A stretch of DNA of 64,000 nt from Flagellimonas abyssi (GCF_019457905.1 NZ_JAHZSV010000013.1:62001-126000); one strand, 5' to 3'; counted from the stretch's first letter, positions 35,242 to 43,949 are shown. Program-made: numbers and translations. The notes: generated by a model from the letters alone, not told the origin.

Positions 35242-35531
35242 ATTCCACAATGTATCCGTCATAAATTTTAGTGCTTTTCTAGACTGTTAACAGTATTCCC
35301 TACGTATTCAATGTGTTCCTTATCATCCTTTGAGTTCTTTATAAAGAAAGGGGTTCATTCACTAATATTGTTGCAGAGGTAACTACATTAAACATTTGTT
35401 AAATCGTTAAAGAGTGTAACAATTATGTTTTTTTATCGTCTTATTTTTGAGGTGTCATTAAAAAGGGAGTTTAATCAACCCTAAATATTGACACATTGTT
35501 AATCATCAATTTTAATCAAAAAACAAAAATC
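35242..35531. other. 290-bp intergenic region with two perfect palindromes
   Basis: No convincing gene is present. The stretch holds the palindromes ACTGTTAACAGT (35283-35294) and TTCTTTATAAAGAA (35335-35348) and a -7 box at 35442. The rest is AT-rich sequence without obvious repeats. The palindromes may be operators for the downstream secreted-protein gene. Confidence 0.5.
35442..35449 (+). promoter_or_regulatory. -7 box of the 111-aa secreted protein gene
   Basis: TATTTTTG matches TAnnTTTG. The leader would be about 75 nt. Confidence 0.52.
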
Positions 35532-35867
35532 ATGAGAAAATTTAAAACTGGTACAGTAGCATTGGTATTTTTTGCAACTATGAGTGCTTTTGCAACAAAG
35601 GGAAAGAAAGCTACAAACGACAACAACCTTTCCGGTCAGATTTATGAAATGTTGAAGGACAATCAATTTAATGCCGACCAGAATGAGTTGACAGCAGAAG
35701 TGAAGTTCATCGTTAACGAAAAAGGTGAATTGATCGTACTTTCTGTAGAGACAAAAGATGAAGTTTTGGAAGGTTTCGTAAAAAGTCGATTGAACTATAA
35801 AAAAGTGCAATTGGACAACGTTGCTCCCGGTAGAGTTTACGAAATCCCAGTAAGAATTACCGCTTAA
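35532..35867 (+). CDS. Small secreted protein, 111 aa, TonB-C-like fold suspected
   Basis: The ATG at 35532 gives a signal peptide (MRKFKTGTVALVFFATMSAF then ATKG). An upstream in-frame TTG would only add a non-signal extension. The mature part (NELTAEVKFIVNEKGELIVLSV and FVKSRLNYKKVQLDNVAPGR) resembles short flavobacterial proteins that look like a TonB C-terminal domain: strand, turn with NEKGEL, helix, strand. It is often multicopy in this group. Function is unknown. The gene has a long regulated-looking upstream region and a clear terminator. Confidence 0.78.
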   Translation: MRKFKTGTVALVFFATMSAFATKGKKATNDNNLSGQIYEMLKDNQFNADQNELTAEVKFIVNEKGELIVLSVETKDEVLEGFVKSRLNYKKVQLDNVAPGRVYEIPVRITA

Positions 35868-35895
35868 TAAACGGGAATTGTTTGAGTTAGTTAGA

Positions 35896-35922
35896 AAAAG
35901 CCCTGAATTTCAGGGCTTTTTT
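35896..35922 (+). terminator. Terminator after the 111-aa secreted protein gene
   Basis: A 10-bp stem, AAAAGCCCTG with CAGGGCTTTT, has an AATTT loop and a T run. Confidence 0.88.
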
Positions 35923-35984
35923 GTGTACTAAAATGAGCTGTTTTGGAGTTATCTATTTAGGACTCCAAACCAAAACCTTAATTT

Positions 35985-36386
35985 ATGGGTAGTTATGAGG
36001 AAAAACTGAGCATTCTCTCCGAGTTGATCGCCTTTGCAAGGGTAGATCATTCCCTGAAACAATCGGAATATGATTTTTTACTTAAAGTAGCCCATAGTCT
36101 GGAGATGGATAAAGATGTTCTCGATAGTCTCCTCAAACAAAAATCTCCCAAAATTCGATTAAAAACCCAAGCAGAACGGATTGTACAGTTCCATAGGCTT
36201 ATGCTTTTGATGAACATAGATCAGGAACAACATAAAAAGGAGATTGATACACTTTATAATATTGGGTTGAAAATGGGCTTGCCTCCATCTGCCATAAGTC
36301 AGGTGTTGGAGGTTATGCATCGCTACCCGGACAATATTGTTCCACCCGATGTGCTTATAAATATCTTTAAGGCATATTATAACTAA
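35985..36386 (+). CDS. TerB-like helical protein
   Basis: A 133-aa all-helical cytoplasmic protein. The beginning YEEKLSILSELIAFARVDHSLKQSEYDFLLKVAHSL matches the TerB-like fold, where acidic residues after the first helix can bind metal. The second half, from RIVQFHRLMLLMNIDQEQHKKEIDTLYNIGLKMGLP, repeats the pattern. Function in Bacteroidota is unknown, and no other tellurite-resistance (ter) genes are nearby. It ends at the edge of the hsp20 upstream region. Confidence 0.82.
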   Translation: MGSYEEKLSILSELIAFARVDHSLKQSEYDFLLKVAHSLEMDKDVLDSLLKQKSPKIRLKTQAERIVQFHRLMLLMNIDQEQHKKEIDTLYNIGLKMGLPPSAISQVLEVMHRYPDNIVPPDVLINIFKAYYN

Positions 36387-36432
36387 TGTCAAATTGGCAT
36401 CTTTTCTAATTTATTTCATGTCAAATAGGCAT
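36386..36432 (+). promoter_or_regulatory. Tandem ATGTCAAAT(T/A)GGCAT sites upstream of hsp20
   Basis: Two 15-bp copies at 36386-36400 and 36418-36432 differ at one base. Their centres are 32 bp apart, about three helical turns. Each is an imperfect palindrome, ATGTCA-N3-(T/A)GGCAT. They are probable activator or repressor sites for hsp20. Confidence 0.6.
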
Positions 36433-36442
36433 GTGTTTTCTG

Positions 36443-36458
36443 TTGGTATAAGTTTTGT
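36443..36458 (+). promoter_or_regulatory. Candidate hsp20 promoter (sigma-54-like or variant -7 box)
   Basis: TTGG and TTGT with ten bases between the GG and the GT resemble a -24/-12 promoter, although -12 has GT rather than GC. The same DNA contains TA-N3-TTTG, one base longer than the usual -7 box. Either would start transcription near 36467. Confidence 0.4.
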
Positions 36459-36502
36459 CTTATACATGGTGATTTGAATGTTTAACTAAAAATTGAATCG
36501 CC

Positions 36503-36928
36503 ATGAGTATAGTAAAAAGAAATAACCTGTTTTTTCCATCCTTGATGAACGATTTTGTAAGTCCTGACTGGTTCGGCGGAACTGAAAAGTGGAATACATC
36601 GGTTCCCGCAGTAAACATAAAGGACAATACAGAAGGATATGAATTGGAACTTGCCGTTCCAGGTATGAAAAAAGATGATTTTAAAGTTGAGATTGACAAT
36701 GATGTCTTGACCATTTCCAGTGAAATGAAAACTGAGAATGAAGAGAGCAATGATAATTATACAAGAAAGGAATTCTCATATTCTTCATTTAAAAGAGCCT
36801 TTACATTGCCTGAGACCGTAGACGGTTCCAAAATCGACGCTAAGTACGAGGACGGAGTGTTGAAATTGACATTGCCCAAAAAACAAGAGGCTTTGCCAAA
36901 ACCAAAAAGATTGATAGAGATTGCATAA
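36503..36928 (+). CDS. Hsp20/alpha-crystallin small heat-shock protein
   Basis: A 141-aa small heat-shock protein. The alpha-crystallin domain spans roughly residues 32-125, with VPAVNIKDNTEGYELELAVPGMKKDDFKVEID at the start, FKRAFTLPETVD in the middle and the signature YEDGVLKLTLPKK at the end. A short flexible N-terminus and a C-terminal tail (PKPKRLIEI) complete it. It holds unfolding proteins in solution under stress. The upstream region has tandem 15-bp repeats, and a GC-rich terminator follows. Confidence 0.95.
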   Translation: MSIVKRNNLFFPSLMNDFVSPDWFGGTEKWNTSVPAVNIKDNTEGYELELAVPGMKKDDFKVEIDNDVLTISSEMKTENEESNDNYTRKEFSYSSFKRAFTLPETVDGSKIDAKYEDGVLKLTLPKKQEALPKPKRLIEIA

Positions 36929-36987
36929 GACATTAGAACACCAACTATAGGTGTTTCATGATGGTTGGATTAGTTGGTTAGTTGAGG

Positions 36988-37019
36988 AGCGCTCCTGCAT
37001 ATGCGGGGGCGCTTTTTTT
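36988..37019 (+). terminator. Terminator after hsp20
   Basis: The stem AGCGCTCC with GGGGCGCT has one T-G wobble and is followed by seven T. Confidence 0.83.
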
Positions 37020-37086
37020 GTTTTTTAAAATAATTAATAAAAAAAATCTTACATTTAAAGTAAGTTTAACCATTAACTATTTAATT

Positions 37087-37857
37087 ATGAAAAATTTTAT
37101 TAAGACTACAATTATCAGATTGTTTTATGTGAGCTGTATTGTCCTCACACTAAGTTCATGTGCAAAAGAGGAGACACCTGCTTTTGAAAATCAAAATCTT
37201 GAAACTTTAGAGGTGGATAATCCGGTTATTATGGATGGGGAAGGTTTAAATAATAAATCTTCATCTTCTACTACAGCTAAGACCACATGTGATATATTAG
37301 GGACTACTACCCCACAAGCTGGAAATCAATATTCCTTTACTTATTCCTCAAATATTTCAAATCCTACGGTTACATGGACCGTTGAGAGTGGAGCTATCAC
37401 ACTGATAAGTAGTTCGGGCAATTCTGCTACTTTCCAATTTGCTTCTAACTTTAATGGGGGAAGTATAAAAGCATACGGGACCAATGGCTCTCTTGAATGC
37501 TCTGATATACAGTCTTTCAAGCGTGTTCCGAGTATTAGCTGTCCTGGTCAATCTTGTTTGGGTATTTCACATGTAGAAGGATGTATTGATTTCCTTGCCT
37601 ATTTACATTGCGCTAACAATGTGGTATCGGTCGACTGGGAATATACCATTGGACCCTATAATCATGTATCGTTCGGCAGCACAAATAACCCCAATGGTAA
37701 TTATACGATACCGCAGGCATTATATCTTCCTACAAATAATTGGAGCAATTATGATCTATGGATTTATGCTTATATAACATTGTCCGATGGCAGTACTTGT
37801 ACTATATCTAAAAAAACAGTTCTGACGAATTGTGGCCCTGGTGGAGGAAATCAATAA
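37087..37857 (+). CDS. Cysteine-rich lipoprotein with PKD-like domain, 256 aa
   Basis: The ATG at 37087 gives a lipoprotein signal ending LTLSSC with the lipobox cysteine. The first mature part (AGNQYSFTYSSNISNPTVTWTVESGAITLI, around residues 80-110) looks like a PKD- or Ig-like beta domain. The rest contains eight further cysteines, including CPGQSC and LHCANN, and no domain I recognise. An even number of cysteines in an exported protein suggests disulfides. The gene is AT-rich with codon use that looks less biased than its neighbours. It sits alone between two terminators, consistent with a recently gained or fast-evolving surface protein. Confidence 0.75.
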   Translation: MKNFIKTTIIRLFYVSCIVLTLSSCAKEETPAFENQNLETLEVDNPVIMDGEGLNNKSSSSTTAKTTCDILGTTTPQAGNQYSFTYSSNISNPTVTWTVESGAITLISSSGNSATFQFASNFNGGSIKAYGTNGSLECSDIQSFKRVPSISCPGQSCLGISHVEGCIDFLAYLHCANNVVSVDWEYTIGPYNHVSFGSTNNPNGNYTIPQALYLPTNNWSNYDLWIYAYITLSDGSTCTISKKTVLTNCGPGGGNQ

Positions 37858-37864
37858 TTAAATA

Positions 37865-37900
37865 GAAAATGGCCCGCAATTATAATTACGGGCCATTTTC
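37865..37900. terminator. Bidirectional terminator between the lipoprotein gene and uvrB
   Basis: A 12-bp stem, GAAAATGGCCCG with CGGGCCATTTTC, has a 12-nt loop. It serves the convergent genes on both strands. Confidence 0.8.
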
Positions 37901-39888
37901 TATTCCTTTTCCTGAAGCATTTTTATCTCGTCCCTTAGTTTGGCGGCTTGCATAAAATCGAGCTCTTTGGCCGCTTTTTCCATGGCTTTTCGCTTCTCCC
38001 TGATTAATTTTTCCTTTTGATCTTCAGTTATATATTTTAAATCAGGTTCGGCAGCTCTCAATTCTTCCTTTTGAAAGTGGTAGGTGGATACGGAATTTTT
38101 GGCTAATGCGCTATCCAGGTTTTTCTTTAATGCTGTTGGGGTGATGTTATTCTCCTTGTTGTACGTCATCTGCTTGTCCCGACGGTAATTGGTTTCGTCA
38201 ATGGTCTTTTGCATGCTTTCGGTGATTTTGTCCGCATACATTATGGCCTTTCCGTTTAAGTTACGCGCGGCTCGGCCCACGGTCTGTGTCAGGGAACGGT
38301 TACTGCGTAAAAAACCTTCCTTATCTGCATCCAAAATGGCCACCAGGGATACTTCTGGTAAATCCAAACCTTCACGTAAGAGGTTTACACCTATCAGCAC
38401 ATCAAAAAGCCCTTTTCGTAAATCCTGCATGATTTCAACTCGCTCCAGTGTATCCACATCACTATGGATATAGCGACAACGGACATCTATCCGTGTTAGA
38501 TATTTGGTAAGTTCCTCCGCCATTCGTTTGGTCAGGGTGGTGACCAATGTACGCTCATCCAGTTCTACCCGTTGCTGAATCTCCTCTACCAAATCATCGA
38601 TTTGGTTTTCACTGGGCCTAACTTCGATAATGGGGTCCAATAATCCAGTTGGACGGATAATCTGTTCCACATAAACCCCTTCACTGAGTTCCAGTTCGTA
38701 ATCTGCCGGTGTGGCACTTACATAAAGCACTTGGTTTTGAAGTGCTTCAAACTCTTCAAATTTTAAAGGACGGTTATCCATGGCCGCAGGCAAACGGAAA
38801 CCATATTCCACCAAATTTTCTTTTCTGGAACGGTCTCCGCCGTACATGGCGTGCACTTGGGGTATGGTCACGTGGCTTTCATCTATGACCATCAAATAGT
38901 CATCTGGAAAATAATCCAACAAGCAGAAGGGCCGCGTTCCTGGTTTTCTCCCATCCAAATACCTGGAGTAATTCTCGATTCCGGAACAATATCCCAGTTC
39001 TCGAATCATTTCAAGGTCGAAATTAGTACGTTCTTCCAAACGTTTGGCTTCCAGAGGTCGCCCTATTTCTTTGAAGTAATCTATCTGCTTCACAAGGTCG
39101 TCCTGTATCTCCTTAATGGCATTCTGGAGTACATCGGGAGAGGTAACGAACATGTTTGCCGGGTAGATGTTCAGAGTATCATAAACCTCGATTACATTAT
39201 TATTGTATGGGTCCAATGCTTCGATTTCTTCGATTTCATCACCAAAAAAATGGATACGGAACGCATGGTCTGCATATCCGGGGAATACATCCACTACATC
39301 TCCCTTTACCCTAAAGTTCCCGTTTCTAAAATCAGCGGTGGTTCGGGCATATAGGCTTTGCACCAACTGCTTTAAAAACTTGGTTCTTGAAATGACCTGG
39401 TCCCTATGAATGGTAATGACGTTTTTCTGGAACTCTATTGGATTACCGATACCGTACAGACAGGAAACCGAAGCGACTACAAGCACATCACGCCTTCCGG
39501 ATAGAAGGGATGAAGTGGTGCTCAATCTCAACTTTTCGATATCCTCGTTAATGGAAAGGTCTTTTTCAATGTAAAGTCCGCTCGTGGGGATATAGGCCTC
39601 TGGCTGATAATAATCGTAGTAGGATACAAAATATTCCACCGCATTGTTGGGAAAAAATTGCTTGAACTCCGAATACAATTGTGCCGCCAGGGTCTTGTTG
39701 TGGGCCAATACCAAGGTAGGTTTCTGAACAGATTCCACCACATTGGCAACGGTAAATGTTTTTCCGGACCCGGTAACCCCGAGCAAGGTTTGATGTTGAG
39801 CCTTGGATTCAATTCCCTCTACCAATTGTCGTATGGCCTCGGGCTGATCGCCCGTTGGCTTAAAGTCGGAAACTACCTGAAATTTCAT
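37900..39888 (-). CDS. uvrB: Excinuclease ABC subunit UvrB
   Basis: A 662-aa nucleotide-excision repair helicase-like protein. Walker A GVTGSGKT is at residues 37-44. The damage-probing beta-hairpin region contains YFVSYYDYYQPEAYIPTSGLYIEKD, and later helicase motifs are VIDESHVTIPQVH, SATPADYE and QTVGRAARN. The C-terminal UVR motif (KAMEKAAKELDFMQAAKLRDEI) that contacts UvrC is present. Length is normal for the family. uvrA and uvrC are not in the window. Confidence 0.97.
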   Translation of the reverse strand: MKFQVVSDFKPTGDQPEAIRQLVEGIESKAQHQTLLGVTGSGKTFTVANVVESVQKPTLVLAHNKTLAAQLYSEFKQFFPNNAVEYFVSYYDYYQPEAYIPTSGLYIEKDLSINEDIEKLRLSTTSSLLSGRRDVLVVASVSCLYGIGNPIEFQKNVITIHRDQVISRTKFLKQLVQSLYARTTADFRNGNFRVKGDVVDVFPGYADHAFRIHFFGDEIEEIEALDPYNNNVIEVYDTLNIYPANMFVTSPDVLQNAIKEIQDDLVKQIDYFKEIGRPLEAKRLEERTNFDLEMIRELGYCSGIENYSRYLDGRKPGTRPFCLLDYFPDDYLMVIDESHVTIPQVHAMYGGDRSRKENLVEYGFRLPAAMDNRPLKFEEFEALQNQVLYVSATPADYELELSEGVYVEQIIRPTGLLDPIIEVRPSENQIDDLVEEIQQRVELDERTLVTTLTKRMAEELTKYLTRIDVRCRYIHSDVDTLERVEIMQDLRKGLFDVLIGVNLLREGLDLPEVSLVAILDADKEGFLRSNRSLTQTVGRAARNLNGKAIMYADKITESMQKTIDETNYRRDKQMTYNKENNITPTALKKNLDSALAKNSVSTYHFQKEELRAAEPDLKYITEDQKEKLIREKRKAMEKAAKELDFMQAAKLRDEIKMLQEKE

Positions 39889-39953
39889 AAAGTAAAAATA
39901 CTAAAGGTAGCCACCAAATAGAAGCAAAGCTCTAATATTCTTAGTTGATGTTG

Positions 39954-40787
39954 TTACAAATCGCGTTTCTTCAACAAGGCGTAGGATAAATAGATGAAAA
40001 TGGCCGTCCAGATAATGACTATGAAGAACTCGTACCAATACACATGGTAGTCGAACTTCATATCCTCTCCAATCTGTTGTCCAATATTTTGTACCGCAGA
40101 GAGTCTTGTAAAGGGTTCTTTGATCAAATTGGACATGGATTCCAACGGAAAGAAGCGTTTTACTGCTTTAGCGGCTTCCCAACTCATCACTTTCCATCCC
40201 AACAAGCCAAATACCACTTGCTCAAATATGGTCCATAGGATGAGGAAACCGAGTGCAAAGGCAGAGCGTTTCACCAAAATCCCCAAGAAAAGACAGAATG
40301 AGAAGAATCCGACCAACTTGATAAAGAAAGCGGGCAAAAACTCCAAATCAGAGAATATAATGGACATTTCATTGTAGTCCGAATATGCCAAACCAAGAAT
40401 CATGGAGACCACGAAAACAAATATGGTGGATATCAGTGCAAAGGATATTACCGTAAGAACTTTGGAAGTAATGAATTCCTTTTTAGATAATCCGTCTATC
40501 AAATTTTGTTTTATGGTCTTGTTGCTGTATTCGTTGGACATCATGGAAACGATAACAATGGCCAAAAACAGTTTAAACAATGCAGTGACAAAGGTGTTGA
40601 AGTGCCAAATGTATGGGAAGTTAAATATGCCTTGGTCGGCAAGATGGAACTCTACCGGGCCAATATCAAACTTAATGGCTGCAATGAGGGCAATGGAAGT
40701 CAGGAGCACAAAATAGGAGATAATAAGTACCTTGCTGGCCCTATTGTTCCACAGTTTTATAAATTCTATTTGTAGGAGACGTAACAT
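39954..40787 (-). CDS. ABC-2 type transporter permease
   Basis: A 277-aa membrane protein with about six membrane segments and an N-terminal LLQIEFIKLWNNRASKVLI, the usual cytosolic start of ABC-2 permeases. The middle contains MMSNEYSNKTIKQNLIDGLSKKEFITSKV. It lies 12 bp after the ATPase gene, so the two make one exporter. The substrate is unknown. Bacteroidota use such pairs for lipids, peptides or antimicrobials. Confidence 0.88.
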   Translation of the reverse strand: MLRLLQIEFIKLWNNRASKVLIISYFVLLTSIALIAAIKFDIGPVEFHLADQGIFNFPYIWHFNTFVTALFKLFLAIVIVSMMSNEYSNKTIKQNLIDGLSKKEFITSKVLTVISFALISTIFVFVVSMILGLAYSDYNEMSIIFSDLEFLPAFFIKLVGFFSFCLFLGILVKRSAFALGFLILWTIFEQVVFGLLGWKVMSWEAAKAVKRFFPLESMSNLIKEPFTRLSAVQNIGQQIGEDMKFDYHVYWYEFFIVIIWTAIFIYLSYALLKKRDL

Positions 40788-40799
40788 TCGTTTTTTTGA

Positions 40800-41696
40800 T
40801 TATTGGTTCTTGGTCAGGGTTAAAAATTGTTCCTCAAGGCTTTCTTTTCGCTTTACAAGATGGGATAGGGTAATCCCTTTTTCAAACAACATTTTGTTCA
40901 AACTTTCGGCATCCATTTCCTCTTTTAAATAAGCAGTCAGCGTTCCATTGAAGTTTTCTATTTTGCCAAAACTGGCACTTTTTTCCAATAGGGTTTGCAA
41001 TTGGTCCAAGTCGGTAGACCTTAATTCAAAAAAACCATGACTTGCCAACATGCTGTCTACCGGACCGGAGTAGAGGTTTTCCCCTTTTCTAAGGATGATA
41101 ACATGGGAACATACCTTTTCCACCTCGTCCAATAAGTGCGATGCCAATAAAATGGTGGTACCCTGGTTAGCTATAGTTTTGATGATTTCCCTGATTTGAT
41201 GTATTCCCTGAGGGTCCAAGCCATTGGTGGGCTCGTCCAAAATCAATATTTCAGGGTCGTTGAGCAGGGCCGATGCAATAGCCATACGTTGTTTCATCCC
41301 CAAAGAATACGTCTTGAACTTACTGTTGCGACGGTCCCACAGCCCGACCAGCTCCAGTTTTTCCTGAATTTTTGTTTCTGGTACATCCTTTATTTTGCAT
41401 ACCAACCTTAAGTTTTGAATAGCATTCATGTACGGATAAAAATTGGGGCGTTCAATAATGGCCCCCACTTTTTTTAGGGCATCATGGGTAGTTGTTGAAC
41501 CGTCGAACCAACTAAATTCTCCAGAAGTACGGTTTACAACGTTCAAAATAATGCCCAATGTGGTCGATTTACCACTTCCATTGGGTCCCAAAATGCCATA
41601 AACGTTCCCCTTTTCAATGGTAAAGGAGAGGTCGTTGACTGCGGTGAGATAACCAAATTTTTTGGTAAGATGGCTTACGGTAAGTATTGTTTCCAA
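40800..41696 (-). CDS. ABC transporter ATP-binding protein
   Basis: A 298-aa ATPase with Walker A GPNGSGKST, Q-loop near AIIERPNFYPYM, signature YSLGMKQR, Walker B ILILDEPTNGLDPQG and the H-loop ILLASHLLDEVEKV. The C-terminal extension of about 80 residues is usual in the CcmA/DrrA-type group. It forms a unit with the permease 12 bp downstream. It is divergent from the kinase-like gene across 77 bp. Confidence 0.93.
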   Translation of the reverse strand: METILTVSHLTKKFGYLTAVNDLSFTIEKGNVYGILGPNGSGKSTTLGIILNVVNRTSGEFSWFDGSTTTHDALKKVGAIIERPNFYPYMNAIQNLRLVCKIKDVPETKIQEKLELVGLWDRRNSKFKTYSLGMKQRMAIASALLNDPEILILDEPTNGLDPQGIHQIREIIKTIANQGTTILLASHLLDEVEKVCSHVIILRKGENLYSGPVDSMLASHGFFELRSTDLDQLQTLLEKSASFGKIENFNGTLTAYLKEEMDAESLNKMLFEKGITLSHLVKRKESLEEQFLTLTKNQ

Positions 41697-41773
41697 AAGA
41701 TGCTATCGTTTTTTGAATGGTTTATACTAACTTGACGAAGTATATTACAATTTGTTACAAATAATCGAATACA

Positions 41774-42850
41774 ATGTCGGAAGAAAAGTTGATGTCGAAA
41801 AAGAAACCTGCCTATCCCATAAGCAAGGAGCTTGATGAATATTTGAAATATTACAACCGAAAAATAGAGATTCCCATCCATTATGATGACCTTCTCCGGT
41901 TCTCGGGAAGTGTTGCCGTGTATGATGCCAATGATGAGGATACCCTATGGGTACGGGTTTTTTATCCAGAGTTTGATCGGGATGAAATCGATTTGGCCCT
42001 AAAGCGGGTCTATTCCAATTTTGTTTCCGATGGTAGCGATAAGATTTTCCAATATTTGAACGTGGACTATGTGGATTATTGCACATTTGGGAACTCTAAA
42101 CCCTTCAGGATCAAGGTTCGGAATATTCTGAACGATAACTACACCTTGTTCTATGTAAAAAAAACCGATGCTTCCCGTGTGTATGGATTGGAGTTGGAGC
42201 ATATGTTGTCGCCGTACAACCTCAATTTTGTCATTTATCAAAATACATTGATCGAGGAGCATATTGTAGGTATTCCCGGTGATGTGTTCTTCAAAAAAAA
42301 CCTGCCCGAATGCTCAGAATTTGATAAAGCGCAGATTGCCAAGGAATTCGTAAAGTTCAATGAACGTTGTATGATTAGGTTGTTGGGCGATATGCGCTCG
42401 TACAACTATGTGATTGTGCCCACACACGATTTTGATAGTGTGAACTACAAGATAAGGGCCATCGATTTTGACCAGCAATGTTATGAAGGAAAAATAAAAG
42501 TGTACCGGCCACAATTTTTTAAGGAGAACAAAGTAATGGTGGATTTGGTTCAGAGCAAATTGACGGTCGACTCTGTGAATCAATATATTGTGGAAGAACG
42601 CTCCATAATCGCCAAAAGAATATTGAGCTGGGGTAGAAGGCTCAAGCGACTGTTGGATGTGTGCGAAGTTGATACCATTGCTCCGCCGGAAAACACCGAA
42701 ATGTTAAAAACGCAGCTATTGGACCTAACTGGAGATATTAACTTCCGAGACAGCAAAACCATGGGCGAAGTGTTGATACATGCCCTGGATTTTGTGAAGC
42801 GTAACTACGAAGACGTAAGTATGCGACAGATTATAGAAAAAAAATTCTAG
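41774..42850 (+). CDS. Uncharacterised protein with kinase/APH-type catalytic motifs, 358 aa
   Basis: I know of no functional assignment. Several segments fit a protein-kinase-like or aminoglycoside-phosphotransferase fold. LFYVKK (residues 125-130) may be the beta-3 lysine strand. Glu140 or Glu142 would then be the helix-C acid, and LIEEHIVGIPGDVF (159-172) resembles the hinge. LLGDMRSYNYVIV (203-215) matches the catalytic loop D-x4-N, with Asp206 and Asn211, and AIDFDQ (229-234) matches the metal-binding D-F-G/D. There is no signal peptide. The 3' end overlaps the convergent nucleoid-associated gene by four bases. The substrate is unknown. Confidence 0.7.
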   Translation: MSEEKLMSKKKPAYPISKELDEYLKYYNRKIEIPIHYDDLLRFSGSVAVYDANDEDTLWVRVFYPEFDRDEIDLALKRVYSNFVSDGSDKIFQYLNVDYVDYCTFGNSKPFRIKVRNILNDNYTLFYVKKTDASRVYGLELEHMLSPYNLNFVIYQNTLIEEHIVGIPGDVFFKKNLPECSEFDKAQIAKEFVKFNERCMIRLLGDMRSYNYVIVPTHDFDSVNYKIRAIDFDQQCYEGKIKVYRPQFFKENKVMVDLVQSKLTVDSVNQYIVEERSIIAKRILSWGRRLKRLLDVCEVDTIAPPENTEMLKTQLLDLTGDINFRDSKTMGEVLIHALDFVKRNYEDVSMRQIIEKKF

Positions 42851-43905
42851 CTCTTTTGCTCTTTGTTGAAATACACTAGATAGTAGTACATCTGGCGTTC
42901 CTCGTCCCAACCTTTTTCCACAAATTTTTCTGCGGATTCCGGGTTGATGAAATCCATTTTTATCTGGATGTTGGTGTCCAGATTGATGACATTCTTGATT
43001 TTTTTACGGGCATCGCTCACAGCTTTGTTCGCGATATCAAAATTGGAAACATCCTCAATGCTATATTTTGGACCTTTCTCAACCTTGTAGTGCTTGAATT
43101 CCGGTATGAGTTCAGGGTTTTCCATCACCTCGTTCAAGAATGAGGTCTCCTCAAAATTATCGTTTTTGGCAAAGTGGTTCACTGCACGGTTCATGAACAA
43201 GACCTCTTGTTGCTTGTCCTCGGCCGGTAATACCACATCCTTGGCGAAGTTTTGGCAGAACTTCAGGTAATTCTTGGTGTAGAAGTTGTCATCGGTCAAT
43301 GGCAGCACTCCCAAAAAGTTTTCCAGCCAGTATTTGGCATCATAACGGTTGCTATCTACGGAAAGAACTTTAAATCCTTCTTCTTTGTTGATGTTGAAAA
43401 CGATGCATCCCTTGTCAAGCTTATTGATGTTGATACCTTGTCGAATCAAGATCTCCAAGTTGTGCTCATTTTCTTCAAATTGAAGGAAATCGTGCTTTAA
43501 CTCACTTTTAAAAATACCAACGGCATCCGTTTTTTGATTATCTATCACCATATCCGAAAAATGGACCACGTATACCTCACCGCTTTTTATATGTGGGTGG
43601 TTGGATTGCTCAAAAAGATAAGTGGTAATCTTTTTGGAAAGCCTGTGGTTGTCAGATGGATTTTCAAAAATACCAGTTACCGCCGCATGCACCTCATTGA
43701 ACTCCAAATCTACATCGTGACCAAATTTGTAGTAATTTTCCTCTTTTTCCCTAAACGGTTTAAAAAAGTATTCCTTTAAAAGTCCTGCCATTTCATCGTT
43801 CAGCGAAAAAGGTTCTGCGGATAAAAAGGCAGACTCATTTTTACTTTTGTTGCCAACACGATGAAGTGAAATACTTTCAATTTGGGCGTTATATAGGTTT
43901 AGCAT
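42847..43905 (-). CDS. Nucleoid-associated protein (NdpA/YejK family)
   Basis: A 352-aa protein of the 37-kDa nucleoid-associated family. Recognisable parts are ISLHRVGNKSKNESAFLSAEPF near the N-terminus, EVYVVHFSDMVIDNQKTDAVGIFKSE in the middle and the block AVNHFAKNDNFEETSFL. E. coli YejK is bound to the nucleoid but its role is unclear. The gene overlaps the convergent kinase-like gene by four bases. Confidence 0.87.
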   Translation of the reverse strand: MLNLYNAQIESISLHRVGNKSKNESAFLSAEPFSLNDEMAGLLKEYFFKPFREKEENYYKFGHDVDLEFNEVHAAVTGIFENPSDNHRLSKKITTYLFEQSNHPHIKSGEVYVVHFSDMVIDNQKTDAVGIFKSELKHDFLQFEENEHNLEILIRQGININKLDKGCIVFNINKEEGFKVLSVDSNRYDAKYWLENFLGVLPLTDDNFYTKNYLKFCQNFAKDVVLPAEDKQQEVLFMNRAVNHFAKNDNFEETSFLNEVMENPELIPEFKHYKVEKGPKYSIEDVSNFDIANKAVSDARKKIKNVINLDTNIQIKMDFINPESAEKFVEKGWDEERQMYYYLVYFNKEQKS

Positions 43906-43949
43906 GTTAAGATTAAATGTTAATGGTTAAAACTTGGTCAAGAGTTAGG

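Noticed and set aside
35985-36386. Tellurite-resistance operon
   Set aside because: Only a TerB-like fold is present. No TerD, TerC or TerZ genes are nearby.
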